Assembly: GCA_017301995.1 (NCBI GenBank)
Contig: JAFLEH010000014.1
Coordinates: 108,719-172,718, forward strand
Reading direction: 5' to 3'
Source of the DNA: Verrucomicrobiota bacterium
Lineage (GTDB): Bacteria; Verrucomicrobiota; Verrucomicrobiia; Verrucomicrobiales; Akkermansiaceae
Length of the DNA: 64,000 bases
Within the stretch, counting starts at the first letter, position 1. Each line of letters starts with the position of its first letter. Positions 52,210 through 62,600 of the stretch are shown here, in pieces. Both the position numbers and the translations under genes were made by a program. Under the pieces are notes generated by a model that saw nothing but the letters and a program-made list of their open reading frames with translations, had not been told where the DNA came from and did not search any database.

Positions 52210-53007
52210 CTATGGTTTCCTCGCTTGCCGCCTGCGCCGCATGGCCGCAAACAGGAGGGCGGATGCCCCGGCAACGCTGGTGGACGATTCGGGAATCACG
52301 GCCGCACCAGCGGTTCCCAGCCCGGCCGCTTCGCCTGCGGTCAGCGCGCCATCCCACATGGCAATGGCGCCGACATGCATGGGCGCGTTTTCGCCGCTCT
52401 CGTCACTGAAGAAGAGCAGCGTGGAACCAAGGGCGAAGCGCCCGTCGAGGCCGCCCGTCAGGGTGTGGGTATGAAAGAGCGAGCCATTGACATAAGCACG
52501 GATATCGGATGCGCCTGATGGGGCTAGATCGATGGTTATAAGCAGCCGGGTCCACTTTGTTTCATCGATCACGCCGGGACTATAGGTTATATCCCCCACC
52601 CCGACAGTATCCGTTCGGCTAACAAAATAATCGCCGTCATTGATGTTGCCGGTGTGGGTCTGGAAAATCGAGCGCCAGGCGCCGCGCGAACCGGCGGGGC
52701 TGTAGATGTCCACCAGCACGGACCATTCATTGACCAAAGCGCCTCCGCCGTTGGCGGCAATGCCGTGGTCGGCGTAAATGATGTTGGCCGGCCCCACCGC
52801 GGTGGTCACAACACCGGTTAGCGGTGTGCTGGAATCGTCGGCCAGGCTGGCACTCCAGGTACCGGGCGCCGACCCTGCGAAGGTGAGGTTGGAGCCGACG
52901 GTCGCCTGTCCCGGGTTTGACGAGTTGTTGAACTCCCAAAGCCCGGTCAGGGTGGCGGCACCGGCCGGTACAATGGCGAGGATGAGGGCGGGGATGGTGA
53001 ATTTCAT
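52210..53007 (-). CDS. PEP-CTERM protein with LamG/concanavalin-like domain
   Basis: The 265-residue protein has a signal peptide (MKFTIPALILAIVPAGAA). A jellyroll-type domain follows (LTGLWEFNNSSNPGQA, WTRLLITIDLAPSG, IRAYVNGSLFHTHTLTGG, IAMWDGALTAGE), as in LamG-like carbohydrate- or surface-binding folds. The C-terminal sorting tail has a PEP variant (IPESS), a short hydrophobic stretch (VAGASALLFAAM) and a basic cluster (RRRRQARK). Such tails are processed by exosortase, which is not in the window. Probably a surface or matrix protein. Start context CCCGCCATG. Confidence 0.85.
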   Translation of the reverse strand: MKFTIPALILAIVPAGAATLTGLWEFNNSSNPGQATVGSNLTFAGSAPGTWSASLADDSSTPLTGVVTTAVGPANIIYADHGIAANGGGALVNEWSVLVDIYSPAGSRGAWRSIFQTHTGNINDGDYFVSRTDTVGVGDITYSPGVIDETKWTRLLITIDLAPSGASDIRAYVNGSLFHTHTLTGGLDGRFALGSTLLFFSDESGENAPMHVGAIAMWDGALTAGEAAGLGTAGAAVIPESSTSVAGASALLFAAMRRRRQARKP

Positions 53008-53277
53008 GGCGGGTTGTGGGGTTGGTGGGATGATGTCCGAATTTCAACTCTTCCGACAGGTGTTAGGTCCTGGGTTCCCGCGGAACTGGAACCAGACCGG
53101 AATGCGTGCTCTCACATTCCACTGACGATTTGAGCAAAATGCCCGTCCACCAGCAAGAACAAACCGCCACATTCAAATGGTCCGGGAATCCGATATTTCA
53201 CCAGAACCCGGAATGACACCGGCCTAAGAACGGGCCGAGCCATGGGGCGGAGAGTGCCGGGTGATCCGGGTGGAACG

Positions 53278-55083
53278 CTATTTCCCAAACGCCTGGATCT
53301 CGGCAATCACCGGGGTGTCCGAGGCGTTCTTGATGTTCACGCGGATCTTCGTGGCTTTCACCGCGTCGAGTTTCACTTCCGCCTGACCGGAGAAGTTGGT
53401 TTCGGTGCCTTTGGCGACTTCCTTCCATGTTCCGCCCGTTAGAATCTCGATCGTGAACGAGGTGGTGCGGCGGTAGGGAGCATCGGAGAACACGATCTTG
53501 TGCAGCGTCCGTTCGCCCTTGAGATCAACGGTGGCGGTGGCGGTCCGTTCTTTCTCGGCGGTGGCGAAGATCGTATTTCCGTTGCCGTCGGTGATGTGCT
53601 TCGGATCGAGTTCCGGGCGGCCCATCCAGACGGACGATACTTCCACCGGGCACCCCTCGGTTAGGGAGACGAGGGTTGAGGACGAGTTGATCGCCGGCAA
53701 TGGCAGCGCGGGCCGGTCGAGCGTGAGTTCGACAATCGCGGCGGGGCCGAAGCTGCGGCGTCCGCGCGGGATCGTGATCGTCCAGCCATCGCCCTCGGTG
53801 AAGCCGACCGGAGCGCCGCTTGTCAGCATCCGGGCGGAGGTCACTTTCGCGTTGAGCGCGGGCAGGGTGAATTTTCCGTCATCGGGAAGTTTCTGCACGA
53901 AAAGGAAAACACGGTTCCCCTTGCGGGTGGAGACGCCCCACGGGCCGGGCTTCCACGGGCCGCCGCGGGTGCCATAGACGGCGTCGCCGTTCTCCCGCAT
54001 CCAGTGGCCGATCTCGCGCAGGGCGAAGGCGTCGTCTTTGTCAAGGGTGCCGTCCTCGCGCGGGCCGACTCCTAACAACAATCCGCCGTCGCGGCCGACG
54101 CAGTCGATCAGTTTGGTGAGCACATCGTCACGGGTGCGGACGGGCCAGTTGAATGGGTCCTTGATCCACGACCAGCTTCCGCAGGGATTGGCGCGGAGGT
54201 TGTAGCAATTGTCCCAGGCCTTTTCCATGTAGAACTCGCCGGTGTCCATCTCGCGGGCCTGATAGTCGCCCACCGGATCGGGGCCGTGCCAGAACGATCC
54301 GGTCCACGCGCACACGGAACTGCCGTTGGATTTGGCGTCGATCCGGTTTCCCAACAGCGTGCCAGGCTGGAGCCTGCGCATGTATTCATACATTTCCCTG
54401 CCGCTTTCGTGCGTCCACGAATCCTCCCAATGGCCGTCGAACCACACGCAGCCGACTTTGCCATATTGGGTGAGAAGCTCTTCCATGTGCGGCTTGAAGA
54501 CCTCGTTCTTGTAGTCGGTTAGATCGGCTCCCTTTTGCGCCTTGTAGCGCGGATTGACCCAATCGAGCACCGAATAGTAGAGGCAGAATTGGACTTTCGT
54601 GCCGTTGCAGGCCTCCGCCATTTCCTTCACATAGTCGCGATGCCACGGAGTTTTCATAACCGTCCAGTCGGGGATGCCGGGATCCACCTTGGTGTCCCAC
54701 ATCGCGAATCCGTCGTGATGTTTCGGAACGACCACCGCATAGCGGATGCCGGCCTCCTCGAAGGTCTCTATCCACTCCTTGGCGTTGAAATTCTTCGGAT
54801 TGAAGGTTTTGGGCAAGCCCATATAGTAGTCCTTGTCCACCTTGGGCATGTCGCCCATGTTCTGGCGCATGATCCAGGAAACCTCGCCGCCGCATTGCAC
54901 GGAGGGCGTCCAGTGGAGAAAGACACCGAACTTCGCATCGCGGAACCACCTGGCGCGGGCGTCATATTCGGCCTGGGTTTCTTTGAATGGATTGAAACCG
55001 GCGGGTGCGGCAGCAGGCTGCGGAAGCGCGGCCGGGGCAAGCGAGGCCAGGAGTAGATAGGCAAGGGAGGCGTGTTTTTTCAT
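53278..55083 (-). CDS. Secreted alpha-L-fucosidase, GH29, with C-terminal F5/8-type domain
   Basis: The 601-residue protein has a signal peptide (MKKHASLAYLLLASLAPAALP). The GH29 catalytic domain shows WFRDAKFGVFLHWTPSVQ, PKHHDGFAMWDTKVD and VWFDGHWED with the likely nucleophile Asp216. A C-terminal discoidin-like domain (about residues 470-600, SSVWMGRPELDPKHITDGNGNT) may bind sugars. It would release fucose from glycans outside the cytoplasm, fitting the GH20 enzyme nearby. The ATG at 55083 is set by the signal peptide; the frame stays open 92 codons further upstream. Confidence 0.93.
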   Translation of the reverse strand: MKKHASLAYLLLASLAPAALPQPAAAPAGFNPFKETQAEYDARARWFRDAKFGVFLHWTPSVQCGGEVSWIMRQNMGDMPKVDKDYYMGLPKTFNPKNFNAKEWIETFEEAGIRYAVVVPKHHDGFAMWDTKVDPGIPDWTVMKTPWHRDYVKEMAEACNGTKVQFCLYYSVLDWVNPRYKAQKGADLTDYKNEVFKPHMEELLTQYGKVGCVWFDGHWEDSWTHESGREMYEYMRRLQPGTLLGNRIDAKSNGSSVCAWTGSFWHGPDPVGDYQAREMDTGEFYMEKAWDNCYNLRANPCGSWSWIKDPFNWPVRTRDDVLTKLIDCVGRDGGLLLGVGPREDGTLDKDDAFALREIGHWMRENGDAVYGTRGGPWKPGPWGVSTRKGNRVFLFVQKLPDDGKFTLPALNAKVTSARMLTSGAPVGFTEGDGWTITIPRGRRSFGPAAIVELTLDRPALPLPAINSSSTLVSLTEGCPVEVSSVWMGRPELDPKHITDGNGNTIFATAEKERTATATVDLKGERTLHKIVFSDAPYRRTTSFTIEILTGGTWKEVAKGTETNFSGQAEVKLDAVKATKIRVNIKNASDTPVIAEIQAFGK

Positions 55084-55428
55084 CGGTTGGCGGTTGGTTG
55101 GTTTGGGGAAATGTTTGGAATTGTTACTTACGCGGTCAACGAACTTCTTCGATCCGGAAAAAGGCGCGTTGGGCGGGCCGCGCTGCGGTGGTAAAGGTAT
55201 CACGGTGTCTCCCAGATAGCCACCGGCGCCCGGCGCCTTGGCAGACCGCACGGAACCGGCGAGGATGGGGTTGACGCCATCCGCTCTGCCATAGACATCC
55301 ACATCCTTCGGACCGACCTTCGCGAGCGGAGTTCCCTGGGACAGAAACGACGAATTGTTTCAGGACAGTCGGGCACCGGGCAATTTTCCTTTTGAAATCC
55401 CCATGCAATCGTCGAATCGCGCGGCACG
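55084..55428. other. Region upstream of the fucosidase gene
   Basis: 345 bases between the divergent fucosidase and antitoxin genes. On the minus strand, 55084-55359 is an uninterrupted extension of the fucosidase frame; part of it (GRADGVNPILAGSV, GAGGYLGDTVIPLPP) has GC-rich third positions like a coding remnant, but no family is recognised. Both promoters should lie here. Confidence 0.4.
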
Positions 55429-55665
55429 ATGAATGTGACGATCAAGATCGACGATGCGTTGTGCCGGGAGGCGCGGCACCGGGCCGTGGACCGGGGGCTC
55501 TCACTTTCCGGATGGATCGCGGGACTATTGCGCGGGGAATTGGCAGGCGGCAACCGCTCCGGTGAAGGAGGGTTGCTGGAGGCGTTGGCGCTGAAGGAGG
55601 GTGAGGATCGCGAATTTGAAGTGACACGGGATGCGTCCGAATCCCGGGATCCGGCACTTTCCTGA
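55429..55665 (+). CDS. Antitoxin, ribbon-helix-helix type (VapB-like)
   Basis: The 78-residue protein has an N-terminal strand and helix pair (MNVTIKIDDALCREARHRAVDRGLSLSGWIAGLLRGEL) as in CopG/VapB-like RHH antitoxins, followed by an acidic, glycine-rich tail. It would dimerise, bind its own operator and neutralise the toxin encoded three bases downstream. The partner is truncated, so this may be an orphan immunity gene. Confidence 0.75.
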   Translation: MNVTIKIDDALCREARHRAVDRGLSLSGWIAGLLRGELAGGNRSGEGGLLEALALKEGEDREFEVTRDASESRDPALS

Positions 55666-55668
55666 GGT

Positions 55669-55980
55669 ATGTTTTTGCTGGAGATCCAGCAGGGAATATG
55701 CCGGGTGAAAGGAAAGGACGCTGCATTCGCGGAAATCCTCGGGCAGTGGCTGGACGGGCGCGTGAAGCCCGCTTTCGCCGGCAGGATCCTTGGTGTGATA
55801 CCGCCGGAAGCCGAGCGTGCCAGCCGGATCGCCGCCCTGCGAACGCCCGGTCTGGCCGACTGCCAGATCGCGGCTTCCGCGCTGGAGCACGATTTGGCCT
55901 TGGTCACAAGAAACATCGCGGATTTTGCGGATTTGGACGGACTGGAATTGGTCGACCCATGGGACCCGCCGGGGATCTGA
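55669..55980 (+). CDS. PIN-domain toxin (VapC-like), N-terminally truncated
   Basis: The 103-residue protein retains the middle and end of a PIN domain: LEIQQGICRVKGKD with the second acidic residue, LADCQIAASALEHDLALVTRN with the third, and NIADFADLDGLELVDPWDP. The first strand with the catalytic Asp (usually LLDTNV) and about 35 residues are absent; the protein starts MFLLEIQQG right after the antitoxin stop, and that stop is in the same frame. Intact VapC proteins have about 130-140 residues. It is therefore probably inactive as an RNase, a decayed toxin. Confidence 0.7.
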   Translation: MFLLEIQQGICRVKGKDAAFAEILGQWLDGRVKPAFAGRILGVIPPEAERASRIAALRTPGLADCQIAASALEHDLALVTRNIADFADLDGLELVDPWDPPGI

Positions 55981-56331
55981 TCCCACCCTGCGCATCTTGC
56001 AACCAAATTTGGGGAATCCAATTCGTGAGAGTTCGTCAAATTCGACTCGAAAACATGGCATCACCCCGCCGAAAAGTTACTATCCCCAATACCCGTCCCC
56101 GACTTCAGAGCTTGCACCTCCTTGACAATTAAAGTTCGAGAAGGGGCAAAAGGATACCATTCATCAATCGGTGGCATAGTATTGTTCACTCAACCCAAAT
56201 CAGTGATCTCAGTGGTTCCCAGTGTTTCAATGGTAAACCGGGTGCCCAAACCACCTTGAACTTCGGATTCAATGCTCCGGGAAGATCTGCGGTGGCGCGT
56301 CCGTTGCGGAAAAAGGCGGGAGCGACCGGAT
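55981..56331. other. AT-richer intergenic region
   Basis: 351 bases after the truncated toxin gene with lower GC than the surroundings. It holds a TTGACA at 56122, without a good -10 at 17 bases, and the words CAGTGATCTCAGTGGTTCC, reminiscent of intergenic relics. No gene or RNA was recognised. The drop in GC suggests acquired or decaying DNA together with the toxin-antitoxin pair. Confidence 0.4.
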
Positions 56332-58455
56332 TCACTCCGGCTTCACCGCGAAGCGCAGGCCGGGGAACTCGCGGACGGCGGCGAGCGGGGTGTTAGACTC
56401 GTGGAGCACGGGCACGAAGGTGAACATCCAGCGGCGCATGCCTTTGACGTGGGGCGATTTCACGAGGACCTCGTTCCAGCCCTGGCGGAGTTTGATAGGA
56501 GTTGGGGCCCGGAAATGATAGTTTTCGTCCACGAACGAATCGGTCGAGTGATAGTCCGCCTTGCGGTTGGGCACGGTCCAGTCGGGCGCATCGATTTTCA
56601 CGCCATTGACCTGGAAAACGGGCTTGGAGAAATGCCACTCGCCCGGTTTGTTCATGCCGGGTTGGAAGTTGGACAGTTCCCACCATTGCGCGCTGATCCA
56701 GAATGGCACGGTTTGCTCTTTGGGCGAATGGATGTAGGTGCGGGCGAAATAAGTGGACTCGGCGACCGTCTGTTTGCCCCAGGTGGGATTGGCGAAGGTC
56801 GGTTGATCGGTGTAATGCCGGAACACCATCGTGGCTCCGGTGCGGATCTCGTCGCTCCAGTTATATGTTTTTCCATCAATTTCCACGGCGGGACGCGTGT
56901 CGCCCGCGCGGATGCCGAAGTCGGACTCCGGTTTGCCACCGTGCGGAATGGGGCCGAGGGTTTGCCAGACGATGTTGGATTGTCGGACATAGGAAAACTC
57001 CCTGCCTTTGAAAAACAGATCGCGATGGGCGAGGAAGCGGTTCTCGAACTCACGGAATTTCTCCAGTTCCTTGTGACCTTGCGGCGGGAGGTTCGAGTAG
57101 AACTCGATCCAATCCCTGTCGCGCGCATCGCTCCACAGGGCTTCGGAATAAACGACCACACCAGGGAAATGCGGAGTCTGCGCGAAGTGGTTGCGCGGAT
57201 CCTTCATCGGCATATCGGGCCACGAGCAGAGGATGCCGCCGATGCCCTTGCTGGTCGTGTGCGGGCAGTTCTTGCGGAAAAACAGGGTGTTTACCATCTC
57301 GAAGGGATCGAAGTGGTTCAGATAGTTTTCCTGGGAGTCGATGTATTCGCCGCCCTTGACCGGCGGTCGCTTGCGGTTGGTCCAGGTTTGTTGGATGGCG
57401 GTGGGATCGCCGTTCATGCCCGGACTCCAGCGGATCGCGCGGCGTTTGCACTCGCGGACGGTATCAAAATAAGCCCGCAAGGTTTCCGGGGGGATCTTCT
57501 CATTGCCGCGCGCTTCGTCGGTGCCGATGTGGATGTAGGGCATCACTTCGGGCGGTGCCAGCGACGCGAGTTCGCGGATCAGGTCACAGAGAACGGCGGT
57601 GACTTTCGGGTCGTCCATCTTTTCCACGCCTAAGGCGCGGCGGAAGCTGGCGGTATGGCCGGGCATGTCGAGCTCGGGAATCACCGTGATGTGGCGCACG
57701 CGGCAGTATTCGACGAACTCCTTGAACTCAGTCTGGCTATACAACTTACCAGGCATTCGGTCGAAGGACGCCGGGTCGTTGACTTGCGGATGTTTCTTGC
57801 TTTCTAACCGCCATCCGTGGTTATCGGTGAAATGCCAGTGATAGACATTCATCTTGTAGCGGGCGAGCACATCGGCCATCTCCTTGAGCATGGAAAGCGG
57901 CATGTAGTTGCGGCCGGTATCGTTCATCGTGCCGCGGATGGGAAAGGCCGGCCAGTCCTTGATGTCGGCATGCGCGATGTGGGTGCCGCCGGAACGGCGG
58001 GTGGTGAGCTGGGCCAGGGTTTGCAAGCCGTAAAAGAGCCCGGTGTCCGTCTTGGCCTCCACCGTGGCGCCGTCCGCGCCGGTTTTGAGCCGATAGCCCT
58101 CGGGCTTGTCGGCGAACCATGTATCGTTAGAGAGCACGAAGCGCAGCGGGTAGCCGGAAGATCCGACGGGTGCGGGTTTGACCGCGCGTGCGCTGAACAA
58201 CTCCCCGGCTTCCTTACCGATGTGCGCGAAGCGGGCGTTGTCCGCGGCGGATTTCGGATAGGCCAGAGTGACGGCGGTGATCCGGGTGGCACCGTTGCTC
58301 CATTTCAGTTCGCGAGGCGCGGGAATGAGCGGCGGGGTTTCCTTGCTGAAAACCGCGAGCGTTGGCGGTTCGTTGGAAAGCCCAACCGGCGCCGTCTCCG
58401 CGAACAGCGGGGCAGCGAGCGCGGCGATCAACGAGAGATGGTGCGGTCGGAACAT
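56332..58455 (-). CDS. Secreted beta-N-acetylhexosaminidase, GH20
   Basis: The 707-residue protein has a signal peptide (ending ALAAPLFAE). A GH20 N-terminal domain (about residues 40-150) precedes the TIM barrel, with FPIRGTMNDTGRNYMPLSMLKE, VYHWHFTDNHGWRLESKK and VIPELDMPGHTASF. The catalytic Asp-Glu pair lies in HIGTDEARG (Asp313, Glu314; the usual motif is GGDE). The C-terminus is a jellyroll-like domain. It would cleave terminal GlcNAc/GalNAc from glycans, such as mucin, chitin or murein fragments. ATG 58455 is chosen for the signal peptide; the frame extends 26 codons upstream. Confidence 0.93.
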   Translation of the reverse strand: MFRPHHLSLIAALAAPLFAETAPVGLSNEPPTLAVFSKETPPLIPAPRELKWSNGATRITAVTLAYPKSAADNARFAHIGKEAGELFSARAVKPAPVGSSGYPLRFVLSNDTWFADKPEGYRLKTGADGATVEAKTDTGLFYGLQTLAQLTTRRSGGTHIAHADIKDWPAFPIRGTMNDTGRNYMPLSMLKEMADVLARYKMNVYHWHFTDNHGWRLESKKHPQVNDPASFDRMPGKLYSQTEFKEFVEYCRVRHITVIPELDMPGHTASFRRALGVEKMDDPKVTAVLCDLIRELASLAPPEVMPYIHIGTDEARGNEKIPPETLRAYFDTVRECKRRAIRWSPGMNGDPTAIQQTWTNRKRPPVKGGEYIDSQENYLNHFDPFEMVNTLFFRKNCPHTTSKGIGGILCSWPDMPMKDPRNHFAQTPHFPGVVVYSEALWSDARDRDWIEFYSNLPPQGHKELEKFREFENRFLAHRDLFFKGREFSYVRQSNIVWQTLGPIPHGGKPESDFGIRAGDTRPAVEIDGKTYNWSDEIRTGATMVFRHYTDQPTFANPTWGKQTVAESTYFARTYIHSPKEQTVPFWISAQWWELSNFQPGMNKPGEWHFSKPVFQVNGVKIDAPDWTVPNRKADYHSTDSFVDENYHFRAPTPIKLRQGWNEVLVKSPHVKGMRRWMFTFVPVLHESNTPLAAVREFPGLRFAVKPE

Positions 58456-58808
58456 AGGGCTTGGGTTGGGGATGGCAAAGGATACGAGGTTGCATCTCCG
58501 GAGATCACATCGAAAATCCGGTTTGCACTTCAAACCACCTGCCGACGCGCCACCGAAAACGTCCTGCCTGGGCTACCCCGGTCATGAAGGGGCGCTGGAC
58601 CGAAAACCCCGATGGTTGTGCGGGCGCCCCCCGTGTTTTCCGATGTCCGGAAGGATCTGGGAATCCGATCCGCGAGATGGCATCGCGCGGCCAATCCTTT
58701 CGCATTGCCCAACCAGCCCTCGGGTGTCGGATTGACATCCTTTCTTGCGGGATTCGCAAATTCGCCTTATGTTATCCGCTTCACGCCCCACGGGAATCAT
58801 TTCGAAAC
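58456..58808. other. Upstream region of the sigma-kinase operon
   Basis: 353 bases between the divergent hexosaminidase and sigma factor genes. An in-frame extension of the sigma gene reaches 58461 but has a Cys/Arg-rich, non-protein-like composition. TTGACA at 58732-58737 lies 72 bases before the sigma start, with only a weak -10 (CGCAAA) at 17 bases. Nothing else was recognised. Confidence 0.4.
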
Positions 58809-59588
58809 ATGCCATCCATCCGTTCCGACGATCAAACCGACGAATCTCCCCTACCCTCGCAGGATTGGGGAAAGGAACGGCATGGATTCGAACCGACCCA
58901 GTGGAGTCTGGTGCTGACCGCTGTCAGGGGCGACGACCCACGTTCGGCGGAGGCGCTTGAACAACTCTGCAAAGCCTACTGGCCGCCGGTTTACGCCCAC
59001 CTTCGCGGCAAGGGCCACGGCCCGCACGAGGCTCAGGATCTGGCGCAAGAGTTTTTCACCCGGCTGCTCCAAGGCCGGTCGCTTGCAGGCGCCACCCCGG
59101 AAAAAGGAAGATTCCGCGCGTTTCTGTTAGGATCGGTGAACCATTTCCTCATCAACGAATGGAAACGCGGCAACGCGCTGAAACGCGGCGGCGGAGTGGT
59201 TTTCGTGGACCTCGACGGGCTCGACCCCGGCATCCGCGACGCCTGTGAACCCCGATCCGGCGAGACCCCGGAGAGCGCCTATGACCGCCAGTGGGCGCTC
59301 ACCCTGCTGGAGCGCGTTCGCGACCGGGTGAGGCGGGAATACGAGGCCGCCGGCCAGCGCGACCGCCACACGGCGCTCAAACCCTATCTATCCGAAAGCG
59401 AAGCCGCCGGATCCTATGCCGCCACCGCGGGACAACTGGGAATCACCGAAGCCGCCGTCAAATCGGCCGTTCACAAACTGCGCCAGCGGTTCGGCCAACT
59501 GCTCCGTGCGGAAATCGCGCGCACGGTTTCGTCGCCGGAGGAGGTGGACGATGAATTGCGGCACCTGATCGACGCGCTGCGCGGATAG
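58809..59588 (+). CDS. ECF-type RNA polymerase sigma factor
   Basis: The 259-residue protein has sigma region 2 at about residues 40-85 (LEQLCKAYWPPVYAHLRGKG, AQDLAQEFFTRLL) and region 4 at about 199-236 (YAATAGQLGITEAAVKSAVHKLRQRF), with a long intervening segment (EYEAAGQRDRHTALKPYLS). This is the subgroup found beside Ser/Thr kinases in Verrucomicrobiota and Planctomycetes. It is 37 bases upstream of the kinase gene and shares its strand. No anti-sigma factor gene is seen, so phosphorylation by the kinase may control it (inference). Start ATG 58809. Confidence 0.9.
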   Translation: MPSIRSDDQTDESPLPSQDWGKERHGFEPTQWSLVLTAVRGDDPRSAEALEQLCKAYWPPVYAHLRGKGHGPHEAQDLAQEFFTRLLQGRSLAGATPEKGRFRAFLLGSVNHFLINEWKRGNALKRGGGVVFVDLDGLDPGIRDACEPRSGETPESAYDRQWALTLLERVRDRVRREYEAAGQRDRHTALKPYLSESEAAGSYAATAGQLGITEAAVKSAVHKLRQRFGQLLRAEIARTVSSPEEVDDELRHLIDALRG

Positions 59589-59625
59589 ACGGAAACTTCC
59601 GCACCGCAATGTTTCATAGCATGCA

Positions 59626-62600
59626 ATGGACCCGATGACTGATCCGTCTTCCCGATGCCCGCGATGCGGTGCCGCAAACCACCGCCAAGGAGCGGAGGAC
59701 GGGACATGCCCGGCGTGCCTGCTGGCGGCAGCGGGGCTGTGGGCGAGCGCCCCGCCGCCGGACACCGGGGAACCCGAAATCTCCGGCGAATGCGGCGGTT
59801 ATGTCCTCGAACGGCTCATCGGACGCGGCGGATCGGGAGTGGTCTATCAGGCAAGGCGGACCACCGGCGGACCGGCGGTGGCCCTGAAAACGCTTGCCAC
59901 CGCCCACGCCGCCGGACCGGACGAACTGCGGCGGTTCCGGTTCGAAATGGAATCCGGCGCGGCGCTGGAACACCCAAATCTGGTTAGAGTGCTCGAGGTC
60001 GGCGATGATTCCGGAGTCCCGTTCTACGTGATGGATCTCGCCGCAGGCGGCACGCTGGCCGACCTTATCCCGGAAACACCGCACAAGGCTGGCGTGAAGC
60101 CCGCGGCCGCCATCCTAACCAAAGTGGCGCGGGCCGTCCACTTCGCCCACGAGCGCGGCGTCCTCCACCGCGATCTCAAGCCCGCCAACATTCTGCTGGA
60201 CCAGCATGGCGAACCCCGCGTGGCGGATTTCGGCATGGGACGGCTGCTGCACTCCCCGGCCGCGCTCACCCTAACCGGCGCGGCGCTGGGCACCCCGGCC
60301 TACATGGCTCCCGAGCAGGCGTCCGGCGGCACCGTGACCACCGCCGCAGACCAATACAGCCTCGGCGCGGTGCTGTTCCATCTTCTAACGGGCAGACCGC
60401 CCTTCACGGGAAACGGGCCGATGGAAATCCTCCACAAGGTGGTATCCACCGAAGTCCCGGATCCTTCGTCACTTGCCCCGTGGATCGACCGCGACCTCGC
60501 CACCGTTTGTCTAACAGCGATGCGGCGGGACCCCTCCCGCCGATACGCCTCGGTCGCGGAGTTCGCCGACGATCTGGAGCGCTGGCAACTCGGCAAACCG
60601 GTCGTGGCGCGACCTCTTCCGGTCTGGCGGAGAGCCACCAAGTGGGCGCGGCGGCACCCGGTGGCGGCCACCCTAACCATAATGGGCGCTCTCACGGCGG
60701 CCGCCATGGCAACCCTGTATGTCGCGGGATCGGAAATGCTGAAGACCGAACGCAACCGCGCGCTCAAACACGAGTCGGAAGCCCGGGCCAGCGCGGCCGA
60801 GGCAACCGCGGCCCGTGACCAATTCCAGCTCAACGCCTACGCCGCGGATGTCTATCTGGGATTCCGCGCGCTTGCCGACGGCCACTTCGGCCAAGCCCGC
60901 GAAATGCTCGCCCGCCACTTGCCGCGGCCGGGATCCAAAGACCTCCGCGGCTTCGAATGGCACGCGCTCGATCACCTCTGCCAAGGCGATGACCAGGCCG
61001 TCTGGCGCGACCATTCGGCGGCGGTCACCGCGGTGGCGTTCCATCCGCGGACAAACCTGTTAGCCTCGGGAGGACGGGACGGCAGAATCATCGTCCGCGA
61101 GTTTCCATCAGGGACTGTCAGACTGCGTTTGCCACTCCCGAGCGCCCCGCGCGACTTCGCGGAGATTCCCTATCTCACCAACGTGGCCAAGCGTTCGGCC
61201 GATTTCGCCGCTCTCACGGTTAGCGGCGCGGCCAACCCGGACGACCTCCGGATGCGTTCCCGTCCGTCCAAACTGGGGGAGATCCACGCGCTGGCATGGT
61301 CGCCGGACGGCAAATGGCTGGCGAGCGGAGGCGGCGGCTCGTTTGTCAGAATATGGTCCATGCCCGGAGGTTCTCTATCCGGCGTGATCCCCGTGATGAT
61401 GGCGAGCCGCCTGGCGTTCGGCGACGATGGCTCGCGGCTCATTGTTTTCGCTCCCGCAGAAGGTGAGATCCATCGCCACGAGCTGCGGGTTTATGATACG
61501 GAAACACTCGCCACCCAACGCGTGATCCGCGGTTTGCAGGAGGTCCACGCCATCGCCCCGGGAGGCGGCCGGGCCGCGGTCATGCCATCGGGAGGAACCG
61601 AAATCCGGATTCATGACACCCGCACGGGAGATATGCTATCGAAATGGGACGGCCGGATCGCCCTGAAGCGTCTCGCGTTCGGTTCGGACGGAAGTTTTCT
61701 GATAGGAAGCGAAGCTTCCGGCGTGCTTGCGGCGGTATGGCGGACAACCGACGGCCAACGGACCGGATCGGTGTTCCCGGTCGCGGGCAAGTTCGATCTT
61801 GTGCAGGTGCAACCGCCCGGCCTGCGGCTGATATCAACCGGAGCCGGACAGATGATCTCCGCCCAAGCCATCGCCGCCGACTCGCCGGCCGTGTCGTTGC
61901 GTGGCCACGAGGACACGGTACTGTCACTGGATGTCTCACCCGATGGAAAGTGGCTGCTCTCCGGCGGAAACGATCACACCGTCCGTTTGTGGCCGACCTC
62001 CAAGCCTTCCCCGCCGGCGAGCGACGATGGCCAGTTCGAGGAACGCCCCGAACCACCCGCGGACGTTAGGGAAAATCCGTCCAAATCCAACATCGTCTGG
62101 ACAAGGACTCCCGAGGGTCACTGGATCGGCGATGGCGCGCGCAACGGCCGGATCCGATTCCGTCCGTTTTCCAACAATGATGCCGAACGGCGGATGACCG
62201 CTCCGCCCGAACGCTACAGTCGGCTCGTCTCCGCTCCGGACGGCACTCTGGCGGCGATGTCGTGGCCTCGGACGGTTCGATTGATGCGTCCCAACGAAGA
62301 CCGCTGGGAACGGCCATGGACGCTCACGCAGGGCACGCTCGGGCCGATTGTTTTCTCCCCGGATTCGCGGCTGCTCGCATCCGGCGGCGATGACAATCTG
62401 ATCGGCATCCGAGACGCTTCCACCGGCGGCCTTGTTGCCGAACTGCGCGGACACCAGGGCACCATCGCGGACATCGCGTTCAGTCCTGACAGCCGTACCC
62501 TCGCGTCCTCCGCGGCGGACCGGACGCTGCGTCTCTGGCACGTGCCGACATGGCGGGAACTCGGTATCCTCCATCAGGGCGAAGTCCTCGTAAATCTGGA

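Noticed and set aside
55084..55302. Longer fucosidase start (GTG 55302)
   Set aside because: The signal peptide begins at the ATG at 55083, so the upstream 73 codons are not part of a secreted enzyme.
56272..57633. 453-codon plus-strand open frame
   Set aside because: It is antisense to the hexosaminidase gene with clear GH20 motifs.
58885..58900. GGATTCGAACCG, resembling the T-arm of a tRNA gene
   Set aside because: No matching acceptor stem or anticodon arm surrounds it, and it lies inside the sigma factor gene.
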